Part shown: one piece after another, positions 38,828 through 46,604 of the stretch
How positions within the stretch are numbered: the stretch's first letter is position 1
Layout of the letters: every line of letters starts with the position of its first letter
Source of the DNA: an uncultured Pelagibacteraceae bacterium
Lineage (GTDB): Bacteria > Pseudomonadota > Alphaproteobacteria > Pelagibacterales > Pelagibacteraceae
Assembly (NCBI GenBank): GCA_902623395.1
Contig: CACNTN010000002.1
Coordinates: 62,001-126,000, forward strand
Reading direction: 5' to 3'
Length of the DNA stretch: 64,000 nt
Position numbers and translations under genes: made by a program
Notes under the pieces: generated by a model
Seen by the model: the letters and a program-made list of their open reading frames with translations, nothing else
Database searches by the model: none
What the model was told of the DNA's origin: nothing

Positions 38828-39706
38828 TTATTCTAGTAAGATTTTAACTTTTCCATTCTTAAAATCTAATTCTTCATTAACAAATGAAGATAGTTCTGGA
38901 TCATACAGCTTAATCAATGCGAAAGGATATGGCTTAGCAATCAAAACTTTACCAACAACAGAATTACCATAATTAATTTCATCTCCTAGACTCAATTTTT
39001 GTTTAGTTTGTAAAGGAAATAGTTTTCTTCTAAGTTTATTTTTTAATTTCATTCTAGCGGTATTTTCTTGCCCTATATAGCAGCCTTTTTTAAAATCAAT
39101 AGCTTGTAGTTTCTCTAAGTTAGCTTCTAAACCGAATAATTTATCTTTTAGGTATTCAATTCCTTTGACTGGTATACCTATAGAATGAGCTTGTGCATAA
39201 TATTTTTCTGATTTTATAATTTTTAAATTTAATTTTTTTATTAATAAATGTAATTTTTCTAGAGAAGATAAAAATCTTGCACCTAATTTTTTATTTCTTG
39301 GATCAATAAATAATGGACTGTCTCTAAAGATTATAGTTTTTGTATCTTTATTTTCAATCTTTTGTATCTCATGAAATTTTTCCAAAGTTATTATTCCCAC
39401 AATATAATCAGTGGATTTATCAACAATTTCTATATTTGATCTCAATTTATATTTTTTTAAGTAATCAATGATTTCACCAGTAAATTTATAGTCACAGTCT
39501 AATAAAAAACCCTCTTTTGATTTAATTAAAAAAAATTCAAATAAGTATTTACCTTGGGGTGTGAATAAAGCAGAAAACACACTATTGTACGTATCTACTT
39601 TTTCCATATCATTTGTAATGATATTTTGAAGAAAATTTTTAGAATCCTCACCGGTAATTGATATTAAACCTCGATCTTCTAACAAAATAATTTGATCTTT
39701 CTCCAT
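38828..39706 (-). CDS. ygfZ: YgfZ/GcvT-family iron-sulfur cluster repair protein
   Basis: This folate-binding GcvT-like protein carries the YgfZ signature KGCYIGQE, with the Cys thought to be needed for Fe-S protein maturation. The N-terminal sequence ISITGEDSKNFLQNIITNDM is typical. I chose the Met codon at 39706 (MEKDQIILLEDRG, 292 residues) because the longer frame to 39754 adds 16 unconserved residues and would overlap the divergent pyrC start. With this start the divergent gap is 37 bases. Confidence 0.9.
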   Translation of the reverse strand: MEKDQIILLEDRGLISITGEDSKNFLQNIITNDMEKVDTYNSVFSALFTPQGKYLFEFFLIKSKEGFLLDCDYKFTGEIIDYLKKYKLRSNIEIVDKSTDYIVGIITLEKFHEIQKIENKDTKTIIFRDSPLFIDPRNKKLGARFLSSLEKLHLLIKKLNLKIIKSEKYYAQAHSIGIPVKGIEYLKDKLFGLEANLEKLQAIDFKKGCYIGQENTARMKLKNKLRRKLFPLQTKQKLSLGDEINYGNSVVGKVLIAKPYPFALIKLYDPELSSFVNEELDFKNGKVKILLE

Positions 39707-39743
39707 ATTTGTAAATATATACTGTATAATATATTTTTGAAAC

Positions 39744-41057
39744 ATGTCTGACAATTTTAACCTAATAATTAAAAATGGATCTTGTTACATAGACGGTAAA
39801 CTTACAAATGTGGATATAGGTTTATCTGGAAATAAGATTAAAAAGATCGGTAAAATTGAACTTAACAGCTCAAAGGTTTTCGACGCCACAAATAAAATTG
39901 TATTGCCAGGAATAATCGATACGCAAGTTCATTTTAGAGAACCAGGTTCAACTGAGTCTGAAGATTTGGAAAGCGGAAGCCGTGCAGCAGTTTTAGGGGG
40001 AGTAACCTCTTTATTTGAGATGCCTAACACTAATCCTCCAACATCTAATTTAACTGAGTTTGACAAAAAATTACAAGCAGCAAAAAATAGGATGCATAGT
40101 AATTATGCTTTTTATTTCGGAGCAACACCTGATAACACCAGTCAACTTGCTCAATTAAAAAATGTTGAAGGTTGTTGTGGCGTAAAATTATTTGCAGGTT
40201 CTTCAACAGGAAATTTATTGGTAGATAAAGAGGCTGATATTGAAAAAGTAATCTCAAGTAGTGATAGAATCGTTTCTATACACTCTGAAGATGAAGATAT
40301 TATTAAGATTAGAAAAAAATTTATAAAAAAAGGCGATGTTCACTCTCACGCAGAGTGGCGAAATGTAGAAGTAGCAATGTCTTCTACACGTAGAGTAGTT
40401 AAAATTGCAGAGCGATACAATAAAAAAATTCACGTACTTCACGTTACTACTAAAGACGAAGTTGATTTTCTAGCTATGCACAAAAAAAATGTTACATTTG
40501 AAACAACACCACAACATTTGACCATGTATGCACCAGATTGTTATGACAAACTTGGAACTTATGCTCAGATGAATCCTCCCCTTCGAACCAAAGAACATTA
40601 TGATCGTTTATGGCTTGCAATTAAAAATAATATAGTTGATGTGTTGGGCTCCGACCATGCCCCACATTTGAAAGAAAATAAAGAAAAAGAATATCCAAAT
40701 TCTCCATCAGGCATGCCGGGAGTTCAAACTATTTTTCCAGTCATGCTTGATCATGTAAATAATGGAAAACTCACTCTTCAACAGCTAATAAATCTCATGT
40801 GCGAAAATCCATGTAAAATTTTTGGTATCAAAAATAAGGGATATATAAAAGAGGGATATGATGCAGATTTAACTATTGCTGATATGAATAAAGAAGTAGT
40901 TATCAAAAATGAAATGGTTGCGAGTAAATGTGGATGGACACCTTTTAATAATTATAAAGTAAAAGGTTTTCCTATTGGCACGATAGTTAATGGTCATTTA
41001 GTAATGTCAGATGGAAAAGTGATTAAAGAGTCAAAAGGAAAGCCTCTAAAGTTTTAA
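39744..41057 (+). CDS. pyrC: Dihydroorotase
   Basis: Dihydroorotase cyclises carbamoyl-aspartate in pyrimidine synthesis. The 437-residue protein is of the amidohydrolase type: IDTQVHFREPGS, FEMPNTNPPT, the carboxylated-lysine segment GVKLFAGSSTGN, IHSEDE, HVLHVTT and LGSDHAPH. In the usual HxH metal motif the first His is Gln (TQVHFREPG). I recall that this form occurs in other alphaproteobacterial homologues, but that needs an alignment. The rest of the metal site is intact. The 3' end overlaps prpE by 12 bases. Confidence 0.92.
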   Translation: MSDNFNLIIKNGSCYIDGKLTNVDIGLSGNKIKKIGKIELNSSKVFDATNKIVLPGIIDTQVHFREPGSTESEDLESGSRAAVLGGVTSLFEMPNTNPPTSNLTEFDKKLQAAKNRMHSNYAFYFGATPDNTSQLAQLKNVEGCCGVKLFAGSSTGNLLVDKEADIEKVISSSDRIVSIHSEDEDIIKIRKKFIKKGDVHSHAEWRNVEVAMSSTRRVVKIAERYNKKIHVLHVTTKDEVDFLAMHKKNVTFETTPQHLTMYAPDCYDKLGTYAQMNPPLRTKEHYDRLWLAIKNNIVDVLGSDHAPHLKENKEKEYPNSPSGMPGVQTIFPVMLDHVNNGKLTLQQLINLMCENPCKIFGIKNKGYIKEGYDADLTIADMNKEVVIKNEMVASKCGWTPFNNYKVKGFPIGTIVNGHLVMSDGKVIKESKGKPLKF

Positions 41058-42944
41058 AATTTTATTTTCGACTAAGTCAGCTTTTATTTCATCCAAGATA
41101 GCTGGATCATCTATTGTAGCTGGCATTTTATAAGGTTCATTATCAGCTATTTTCCTCACTGTTCCTCTTAAAACTTTTCCAGACCTTGTTTTGGGTAATC
41201 TTTTGACTACAATTGCTATTTTAAAAGCTGCAACTGGACCAACTTTTTCTCTAACCATTTTTACACATTCATCAATTATATTTTTCTTATCTTTTGTAAC
41301 TCCGGCTTTCAGCGCAAGAAGGCCAATTGGTAGCTGCCCTTTTAATTTGTCAGCAATACCTATAACAGCACATTCGGCTACATCTTTATGTTCAGCCAAA
41401 ACTTCCTCAATTGCTCCAGTCGACAACCTATGACCTGCAACATTTATTATGTCATCTGTTCTTGACATGATCCAAACATAACCATCTTCATCAATATGTC
41501 CCGCATCATATGTTTGATAATAACCAGGATAAGTAGACATATAATTTTCTTTATACCTTTTATCAGCACCCCAAAGAGTAGGAAATGTGCCTGGAGGCAA
41601 AGGAAGTTTAACAACTATATCTCCCATTTTACCTGGCCCAACCTCTTTACCTTCAGCATTTAAAACTTTTAAATCGTATCCTGGCACAGGTTTAAAAGCA
41701 GATCCATATTTAACAGGGAAGGACTCTATACCAGTACAATCAGATGTAATAGCCCAGCTAGTTTCAGTTTGCCACCAATGATCTATAACTGGTGAGTTAG
41801 ATAATTTTTCAAACCATTTTATAGTATCAGGGTCAGCTCGCTCCCCTGCTAAAAACAATTTATCAAATTTGCTTAAATCATATTTTTTAAAAAATTCACC
41901 GTTAGGATCCTCTTTTTTAATAGCTCTAATTGCTGTAGGAGCAGTGAAAAGAGATTTAACTTTATGTTCTGAGATAACTCTCCAAAATACTCCAGCATCA
42001 GGAGTTCCCACTGGTTTCCCTTCAAATAAAACTGTAGTGCATCCATAAAACAACGGAGCATACACAATATAAGAATGGCCAACAATCCAGCCAATATCAC
42101 TTGCAGACCACCACACATCATCTTGATTGATGTTATAAATATTTTTCATTGTCCACTTTAAAGCAACAATATGCCCTCCGATATCTCTTACAATTCCTTT
42201 TGGTAAACCAGTCGTTCCAGATGTATAAAGTATATAGGCGTAATCATTAGCGTTCATTTTTTCACAATCAGCTGGCTTTACACCTTTATGAGCGTCTTCC
42301 CATGTAATGTCTATTTTAAGATCAAGTTCTGCTTTATCTTTCTCTCTTTGAAAAATAATACATTTTTTTGGTTTATGTTCAGCAAGCTCCAAAGCTTTGT
42401 TTACTAATGGTTTATAATGAACAGTTCTTCCAGGCTCGTATCCACATGAAGCTGTTACTAAAAGTTTAGCTTTTGAGTCATCTATTCTACTAGCCAGTTC
42501 GTTTGCAGCAAACCCACCAAAGACAACAGAATGAACTGCTCCAATTCTTCCACAAGCAAGCATTGCAATCACTGACTCGGGTATCATAGGCATGTAAATG
42601 ATTACTCTATCGCCTTTATTAATTCCTTGACTCTTTAGGGCTCCCGCAAACAAAGCAACTCTATCTCTCAACTCTTTATAAGTTATATTTTTTTTTGTTC
42701 CTGTGATTGGGCTATCGTAAATTATTGCGAGTTTATCACCCCTCCCTTCATTAATATGTAGATCTAAAGCATTGTAACAAGTGTTTGTTACGCCATCCTC
42801 AAACCATTTATAGAATGGAGCATTATCAGAATTAAGAATTTTTGAAGGTTTCTTGTACCAGAAAATGTCATTAGAGATATCTTTCCAAAATTTTTCTCTA
42901 TTTCTTATAGATTCTTGATAAATATCTTTATATTTTTGATTCAA
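41046..42944 (-). CDS. prpE: Propionate/acetate-CoA ligase (PrpE-like)
   Basis: This AMP-forming acyl-CoA synthetase has 632 residues. The adenylation motif YTSGTTGLPKG, WWQTETSW and the C-terminal PKTRSGKVLRG with the catalytic Lys are present. The N-terminal segment (YKDIYQESIRNREKFW) and the VRDIGGH sequence after the P-loop favour propionyl-CoA synthetase over Acs. Substrate could still be acetate or another short acid. The promoter must lie in the 227-base gap shared with the proteorhodopsin gene. Confidence 0.9.
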   Translation of the reverse strand: MNQKYKDIYQESIRNREKFWKDISNDIFWYKKPSKILNSDNAPFYKWFEDGVTNTCYNALDLHINEGRGDKLAIIYDSPITGTKKNITYKELRDRVALFAGALKSQGINKGDRVIIYMPMIPESVIAMLACGRIGAVHSVVFGGFAANELASRIDDSKAKLLVTASCGYEPGRTVHYKPLVNKALELAEHKPKKCIIFQREKDKAELDLKIDITWEDAHKGVKPADCEKMNANDYAYILYTSGTTGLPKGIVRDIGGHIVALKWTMKNIYNINQDDVWWSASDIGWIVGHSYIVYAPLFYGCTTVLFEGKPVGTPDAGVFWRVISEHKVKSLFTAPTAIRAIKKEDPNGEFFKKYDLSKFDKLFLAGERADPDTIKWFEKLSNSPVIDHWWQTETSWAITSDCTGIESFPVKYGSAFKPVPGYDLKVLNAEGKEVGPGKMGDIVVKLPLPPGTFPTLWGADKRYKENYMSTYPGYYQTYDAGHIDEDGYVWIMSRTDDIINVAGHRLSTGAIEEVLAEHKDVAECAVIGIADKLKGQLPIGLLALKAGVTKDKKNIIDECVKMVREKVGPVAAFKIAIVVKRLPKTRSGKVLRGTVRKIADNEPYKMPATIDDPAILDEIKADLVENKILKL

Positions 42945-43087
42945 ATTATCTCTCCAGAATATTGTAATATTTTGGGATTATTCCACAAATATCCCCAAAA
43001 AAAAACAGAAAATCCAATAAAATTGCGGTTTTTTAACGAAAAAAACACTTCACTGTAACTTCGTTTTTTACTATGTTTCCTGCAATT

Positions 43088-43122
43088 GCTCGAAGATGGT
43101 TAGATTTACTGTTTGTTCGAGC
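43088..43122. promoter_or_regulatory. Inverted repeat upstream of the proteorhodopsin gene
   Basis: GCTCGAA (43088-43094) and TTCGAGC (43116-43122) are exact reverse complements 21 bases apart; two flanking wobble pairs would extend the stem. A TATATA/TATAAA-like -10 region follows at about 43127-43136. The dyad sits 50-84 bases before the start codon and may be an operator or a 5' leader hairpin. No regulator can be named. Confidence 0.4.
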
Positions 43123-43158
43123 GGTTTATATATAAACTAAATAGAAAACTAAACAAAC

Positions 43159-43166
43159 GAGGGAGG
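43159..43166 (+). promoter_or_regulatory. Strong ribosome binding site of the proteorhodopsin gene
   Basis: GAGGGAGG lies 5 bases before the ATG at 43172. Nearly all other genes here have weak or no Shine-Dalgarno sequence, so this marks a gene meant for high expression and fixes the start codon. Confidence 0.8.
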
Positions 43167-43171
43167 TTTTC

Positions 43172-43942
43172 ATGAGTAAATTAAAAATGTTTGCGTTGGC
43201 AACTGTTGCTGTACTAGGTTTAACAGGCTCTGCTAATGCAGCTACCCCTATGCTAGAGACAGGAGATTTCGTAGGAATATCTTTCTGGCTAGTATCTATG
43301 GGTATGATCGCAACTACAGTATTCTTTTTCGCTGAAAGAAACACAGTAGCTGCATCATGGAGAACATCTTTAACAGTAGCGGGACTTGTAACTGGTGTTG
43401 CATTCGTTCACTACATGTATATGAGAGAAGTTTGGGTGACTACTGGTGATACGCCAACAGTATATAGATATATTGACTGGTTAATTACTGTGCCACTTCA
43501 AATGATCGAATTCTATCTAATCTTGGCAGCTGTAAGAAAGGTGCCAACTTCTATATTCTGGAAGCTATTAATTGGTTCATTAGTAATGTTAATCGGTGGA
43601 TACTTAGGTGAAGCTGGTTATATTCAACCATTTGTAGGTTTCGTAATTGGAATGGCTGGATGGATCTACATCTTGTTTGAAATATTCTCAGGTGAAGCTG
43701 GAACAATGGCGGCAAAAGCAGGTAATAAAGCTATGTCAACTGCTTTCAGTGCAATGAGAATAATCGTGACTATCGGTTGGGCTATATATCCTTTAGGATA
43801 TATTTTCGGTTACCTAACTGGTGGTGTTGATGCAAATGCTTTAAACATAATTTACAATTTGGCTGACTTTGTTAACAAGATCGCTTTCGGTCTAGTTATT
43901 TGGGCAGCAGCAATGCAAAACACAAGATTAGCATCTAGATAA
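43172..43942 (+). CDS. Proteorhodopsin, blue-absorbing type
   Basis: This 256-residue light-driven proton pump has a cleavable signal peptide (1-23, ending ANA) and seven membrane helices. In helix C, RYIDWLITVPLQMIEFYL contains the proton acceptor Asp102, donor Glu113 and, between them, Gln110. Gln at this tuning position (position 105 in the reference protein) is the known mark of blue absorption. The retinal Schiff-base lysine is Lys236 in ADFVNKIAFG, and His80 in FVHYMYMR matches the conserved His of the acceptor complex. Base use is richer in C and G than its neighbours, as expected of a highly expressed gene. Strong Shine-Dalgarno and terminator bracket it as a single-gene unit. Retinal synthesis genes are not in the window. 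Confidence 0.98.
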   Translation: MSKLKMFALATVAVLGLTGSANAATPMLETGDFVGISFWLVSMGMIATTVFFFAERNTVAASWRTSLTVAGLVTGVAFVHYMYMREVWVTTGDTPTVYRYIDWLITVPLQMIEFYLILAAVRKVPTSIFWKLLIGSLVMLIGGYLGEAGYIQPFVGFVIGMAGWIYILFEIFSGEAGTMAAKAGNKAMSTAFSAMRIIVTIGWAIYPLGYIFGYLTGGVDANALNIIYNLADFVNKIAFGLVIWAAAMQNTRLASR

Positions 43943-43960
43943 TAGATATTAATTTATTAA

Positions 43961-43996
43961 AAAAGGGCAGGTACGTTTTGCGTACTTGCCCTTTTT
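43961..43996 (+). terminator. Rho-independent terminator after the proteorhodopsin gene
   Basis: GGGCAGGTACG (43965-43975) pairs with CGTACTTGCCC (43981-43991) around a five-base loop, with one wobble pair, and a T-run follows. The symmetric A-run before it would let it work in both directions. It separates the rhodopsin transcript from the ferredoxin genes. Confidence 0.93.
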
Positions 43997-44020
43997 CTTT
44001 AGATACTTATAGTATTTATT

Positions 44021-44158
44021 ATGGAATTATCAAAACCCTATAAAGGAAAAGGTAAGCGCAAAATAAAAAAAATGCCTTTTACGGTAAAAGGTTACATTTT
44101 ATATTACGCTTTTTTTTGGATATTAATTATTTCAATTTATTTAGCTTACTATGACTAA
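44021..44158 (+). CDS. Small membrane protein upstream of ferredoxin (45 residues)
   Basis: A 45-codon frame starts 25 bases after the rhodopsin terminator. Its first 24 residues are strongly basic (KGKGKRKIKK), and residues 25-43 form one hydrophobic, Tyr-rich membrane segment. Its stop overlaps the ferredoxin ATG by 8 bases, so the two are translationally coupled, which supports it as a real gene. I do not recognise a family. A membrane tether or electron-transfer partner for ferredoxin is speculation. Confidence 0.6.
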   Translation: MELSKPYKGKGKRKIKKMPFTVKGYILYYAFFWILIISIYLAYYD

Positions 44159-44471
44159 AATTACTTATAAAGATTATCAAGGTAATTCTAAAACTATTGA
44201 TGTTGACAATGGTCTTTCTATTATGGAAGGCGCTATTCAAAATGAAATTCCTGGGATTGATGCTGATTGTGGAGGAGCAATGGCATGCGCAACTTGCCAT
44301 GTTTATGTAGAGGAAAATTGGTTTAACAAGCTACCTAAAGCAGAAGCGTCAGAGATAGACATGATTGATATGGCATATGAGCCAAAAAAAAACAGCAGAT
44401 TAAGTTGCCAAATAATAGTTAGCAACGAATTAGATGGTTTGGAAATAACAACACCAGAAAAACAATCTTAA
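44151..44471 (+). CDS. [2Fe-2S] ferredoxin, adrenodoxin type
   Basis: This 106-residue ferredoxin binds its cluster through Cys40, Cys46, Cys49 and Cys86 (CGGAMACATC plus LSCQ), the spacing of adrenodoxin/putidaredoxin-type proteins. It is followed without a gap by a ferredoxin-NADP reductase, its likely partner. The acceptor could be a P450, a desaturase or the Fe-S assembly machine, none of which is here. Confidence 0.95.
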   Translation: MTKITYKDYQGNSKTIDVDNGLSIMEGAIQNEIPGIDADCGGAMACATCHVYVEENWFNKLPKAEASEIDMIDMAYEPKKNSRLSCQIIVSNELDGLEITTPEKQS

Positions 44472-45484
44472 TGAAAAAAACTGATGCAATAATAATTGGA
44501 GCTGGGCCAGTTGGTCTTTTTGCTGTACATCAATTAGGTATTAAAGGTCTTAGCGCCGTTGTCATTGATAATTTAGATAAAGCAGGCGGACAATGTATTG
44601 AGCTGTATCCGGACAAGCCGATATATGACATACCTGCAGTGCCAGAATGTACTGGTGAAGAGCTTACAAAAAGATTGCTTGAACAAATCAAACCATTTGG
44701 AACTGAATTATTTTTAAATGAAAGAGTAGATGAAGTTAATAAAGAAAAAGAAAATTGGATTGTTAAAACTAATAGTAATAAAGAGTTTATGGCACCCAAT
44801 ATTATTATTGCAGGTGGGGTAGGTTCATTTGAGCCAAGAAAAATTTCTCTAAAGGAGTCTGAAAAATTTGAGGGTAAATCTGTATTTTATGCTGTTAAAA
44901 ATAAAGATAATTTTAAAAATAAAAACATCGCAATTTTTGGAGGAGGAGACTCAGCATTAGATTGGGCCCTTGAACTTTCGAAGTTTTCTAAAATAACACT
45001 AATCCATAGAAGGAACGAATTTAGAGGTGCTCAGCATACTTTATCAGAAATAAGAAAGTTAGAAAAAGAGGGTAAAGTCTCAATAAAAACTCCTTGTCAG
45101 ATAGTGTCATTGGAAAGTGAAAAAGAATTGAAATCTATAACTATTAAATACGATGATGGAAAAACCGAAAAAATTCCTACAGATGTTATACTCGGTTTTT
45201 TTGGGTTAATAATGAAACTAGGACCAATAGCCGAATGGGGATTAAATATGGATAAAAAAACTATTGCGGTGAACCCAGAAAATTTTGAAACTAACAAAAA
45301 AGGAATATTTGCAGCTGGTGATATATGTTCTTATCCAGGAAAATTAAAATTAATTCTTTCTGGATTTCATGAAGTTGCACTTGCTTCGGTTGAGTGTTTT
45401 AAAAGAGCAAGACCTAATGAAAAATACAGATTTGAATTCACGACCTCTTCAAAAACTATTCAAGATAGACTTGGAAAAAAATGA
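44471..45484 (+). CDS. Ferredoxin-NADP reductase, thioredoxin-reductase-like type
   Basis: This is a 337-residue flavoprotein with FAD-binding GAGPVGLFA near residue 10, NADPH-binding FGGGDSALDWA in the middle and AAGDIC near the C-terminus. It lacks the redox CxxC between these motifs, so it is a ferredoxin/flavodoxin-NADP reductase of the TrxR-like class and not a thioredoxin reductase. It overlaps ferredoxin by one base and should exchange electrons with it. Confidence 0.9.
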   Translation: MKKTDAIIIGAGPVGLFAVHQLGIKGLSAVVIDNLDKAGGQCIELYPDKPIYDIPAVPECTGEELTKRLLEQIKPFGTELFLNERVDEVNKEKENWIVKTNSNKEFMAPNIIIAGGVGSFEPRKISLKESEKFEGKSVFYAVKNKDNFKNKNIAIFGGGDSALDWALELSKFSKITLIHRRNEFRGAQHTLSEIRKLEKEGKVSIKTPCQIVSLESEKELKSITIKYDDGKTEKIPTDVILGFFGLIMKLGPIAEWGLNMDKKTIAVNPENFETNKKGIFAAGDICSYPGKLKLILSGFHEVALASVECFKRARPNEKYRFEFTTSSKTIQDRLGKK

Positions 45485-46107
45485 TAGAGCTACTTACCGC
45501 AGACACGCCAAACGGTAAGAAAATTTCTATAATGCTAGAAGAGATTAAGTTTGATTATAAAGTAACAAAAATTAATATTAATAAGAACGAGCAATTTAAA
45601 CCAGAATTTAAAAAATTAAGTCCGTTTAGTAAGATCCCAGTAATTATTGATCATGATAAAAAAATAAGCATGTTTGAGTCAGGAGCCATACTAATTTATC
45701 TAGGTGAAAAAAGCGGAAAATTTTATGACAACGATCAGAGAACAATAATCAATCAATGGCTAATGGGTCAGATGGGCTACGTTGGCCCCATGTTAGGTCA
45801 ACATCACCAATTTCATCACTACAATCCTGGAAAAAGTGAATTTGGTGAAAAAAGATATTTCAAAATATCTGAGAGAATTTACAAAGAACTCGATGAGCGA
45901 TTATCAAAATCAAGATTTTTAGCAGGTATGAAATATACTATTGCTGATATAGCGACTTTTCCATGGATAGCTCGTCATGAGTGGCATGACATCGGATTAA
46001 AAAATTTTGCAAATTTAACTAGGTGGTACCAAGAAATTTCAGAAAGAGAGGCTGTACAAAAAGGCTATGATTTACTCAATAAAGGCGATCAAGTTCCTAA
46101 AGTCTAA
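45481..46107 (+). CDS. Glutathione S-transferase family protein
   Basis: This 208-residue GST-fold protein has a thioredoxin-like N-terminus (ELLTADTPNGKKISIMLEE), the cis-Pro glutathione-site region FSKIPVIID and ESGAILIYL. The all-helical C-terminal domain includes RFLAGMKYTIADIATFPW. It resembles the YfcG/YghU nucleophile-poor group with Thr/Asn near the glutathione sulfur. It overlaps the FNR gene by 4 bases. Role in oxidative protection is inferred. Confidence 0.9.
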   Translation: MIELLTADTPNGKKISIMLEEIKFDYKVTKININKNEQFKPEFKKLSPFSKIPVIIDHDKKISMFESGAILIYLGEKSGKFYDNDQRTIINQWLMGQMGYVGPMLGQHHQFHHYNPGKSEFGEKRYFKISERIYKELDERLSKSRFLAGMKYTIADIATFPWIARHEWHDIGLKNFANLTRWYQEISEREAVQKGYDLLNKGDQVPKV

Positions 46108-46529
46108 TCATCAACAAAAATTTTTTCATCCCTTTCATGTCTTTCCTGAGCCTCAATTGACAAAGTAGCAACAGGTCTTGCCATAAGTCTTTTTAAACCT
46201 ATTGGTTCTCCTGTTTCTTCACAAAAACCATAAGTACCTTCTTTAAGTCTCTGCAAAGCTGAATTAATTTTAGAAATTAATTTTCTGCTTCTATTTAGAG
46301 CTTTCATCTCTACAGATTTGTCCGTGTAAGAAGAAGCTTGATCGACAATATCAGCAGAGGAAACATTGTCGTCCGAAGAATTTAATAAATTTCCTAAATT
46401 ATTAGCTTTTATAATATCTTTTTTCCAACTTAATAGCTCTTCCGTAAAAAATTTTTTATGCTTTGCGCACATGTATTTTTCTTTATGGCTAGGTACGTAT
46501 TTTTTTTTAGTAGTGGTTTTTTTTACCAT
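46104..46529 (-). CDS. dksA: DksA/TraR-family transcription factor with a reduced zinc-finger region
   Basis: This 141-residue protein has the DksA coiled coil with an acidic tip (about 30-95, DNVSSADIVDQAS) and the C-terminal motif GTYGFCEETGEPIGLKRLMARPVATLSIEAQE. DksA binds RNA polymerase and modulates the ppGpp response. Only one Cys (Cys103) is left of the usual four zinc ligands; the others are Thr, Ala/Pro and Ser. Zinc-poor DksA homologues are known in bacteria. Its end shares a CTAA tetramer with the GST stop. Confidence 0.92.
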   Translation of the reverse strand: MVKKTTTKKKYVPSHKEKYMCAKHKKFFTEELLSWKKDIIKANNLGNLLNSSDDNVSSADIVDQASSYTDKSVEMKALNRSRKLISKINSALQRLKEGTYGFCEETGEPIGLKRLMARPVATLSIEAQERHERDEKIFVDD

Positions 46530-46604
46530 TTTTTGAATTTGGGGAGTATATGTTTGATTTTAGTCGTGTCAATAGCTTATAAATTGTAATAATTTCATAT
46601 TTAA

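Noticed and set aside
39707..39754. Longer N-terminus for YgfZ
   Set aside because: The 16 extra residues are not family-like and would overlap the pyrC start on the other strand. The Met at 39706 gives the conserved N-terminus.
44471..45484. Thioredoxin reductase as an alternative call
   Set aside because: The CxxC redox pair between the FAD and NADPH motifs is missing, and a ferredoxin gene precedes it.
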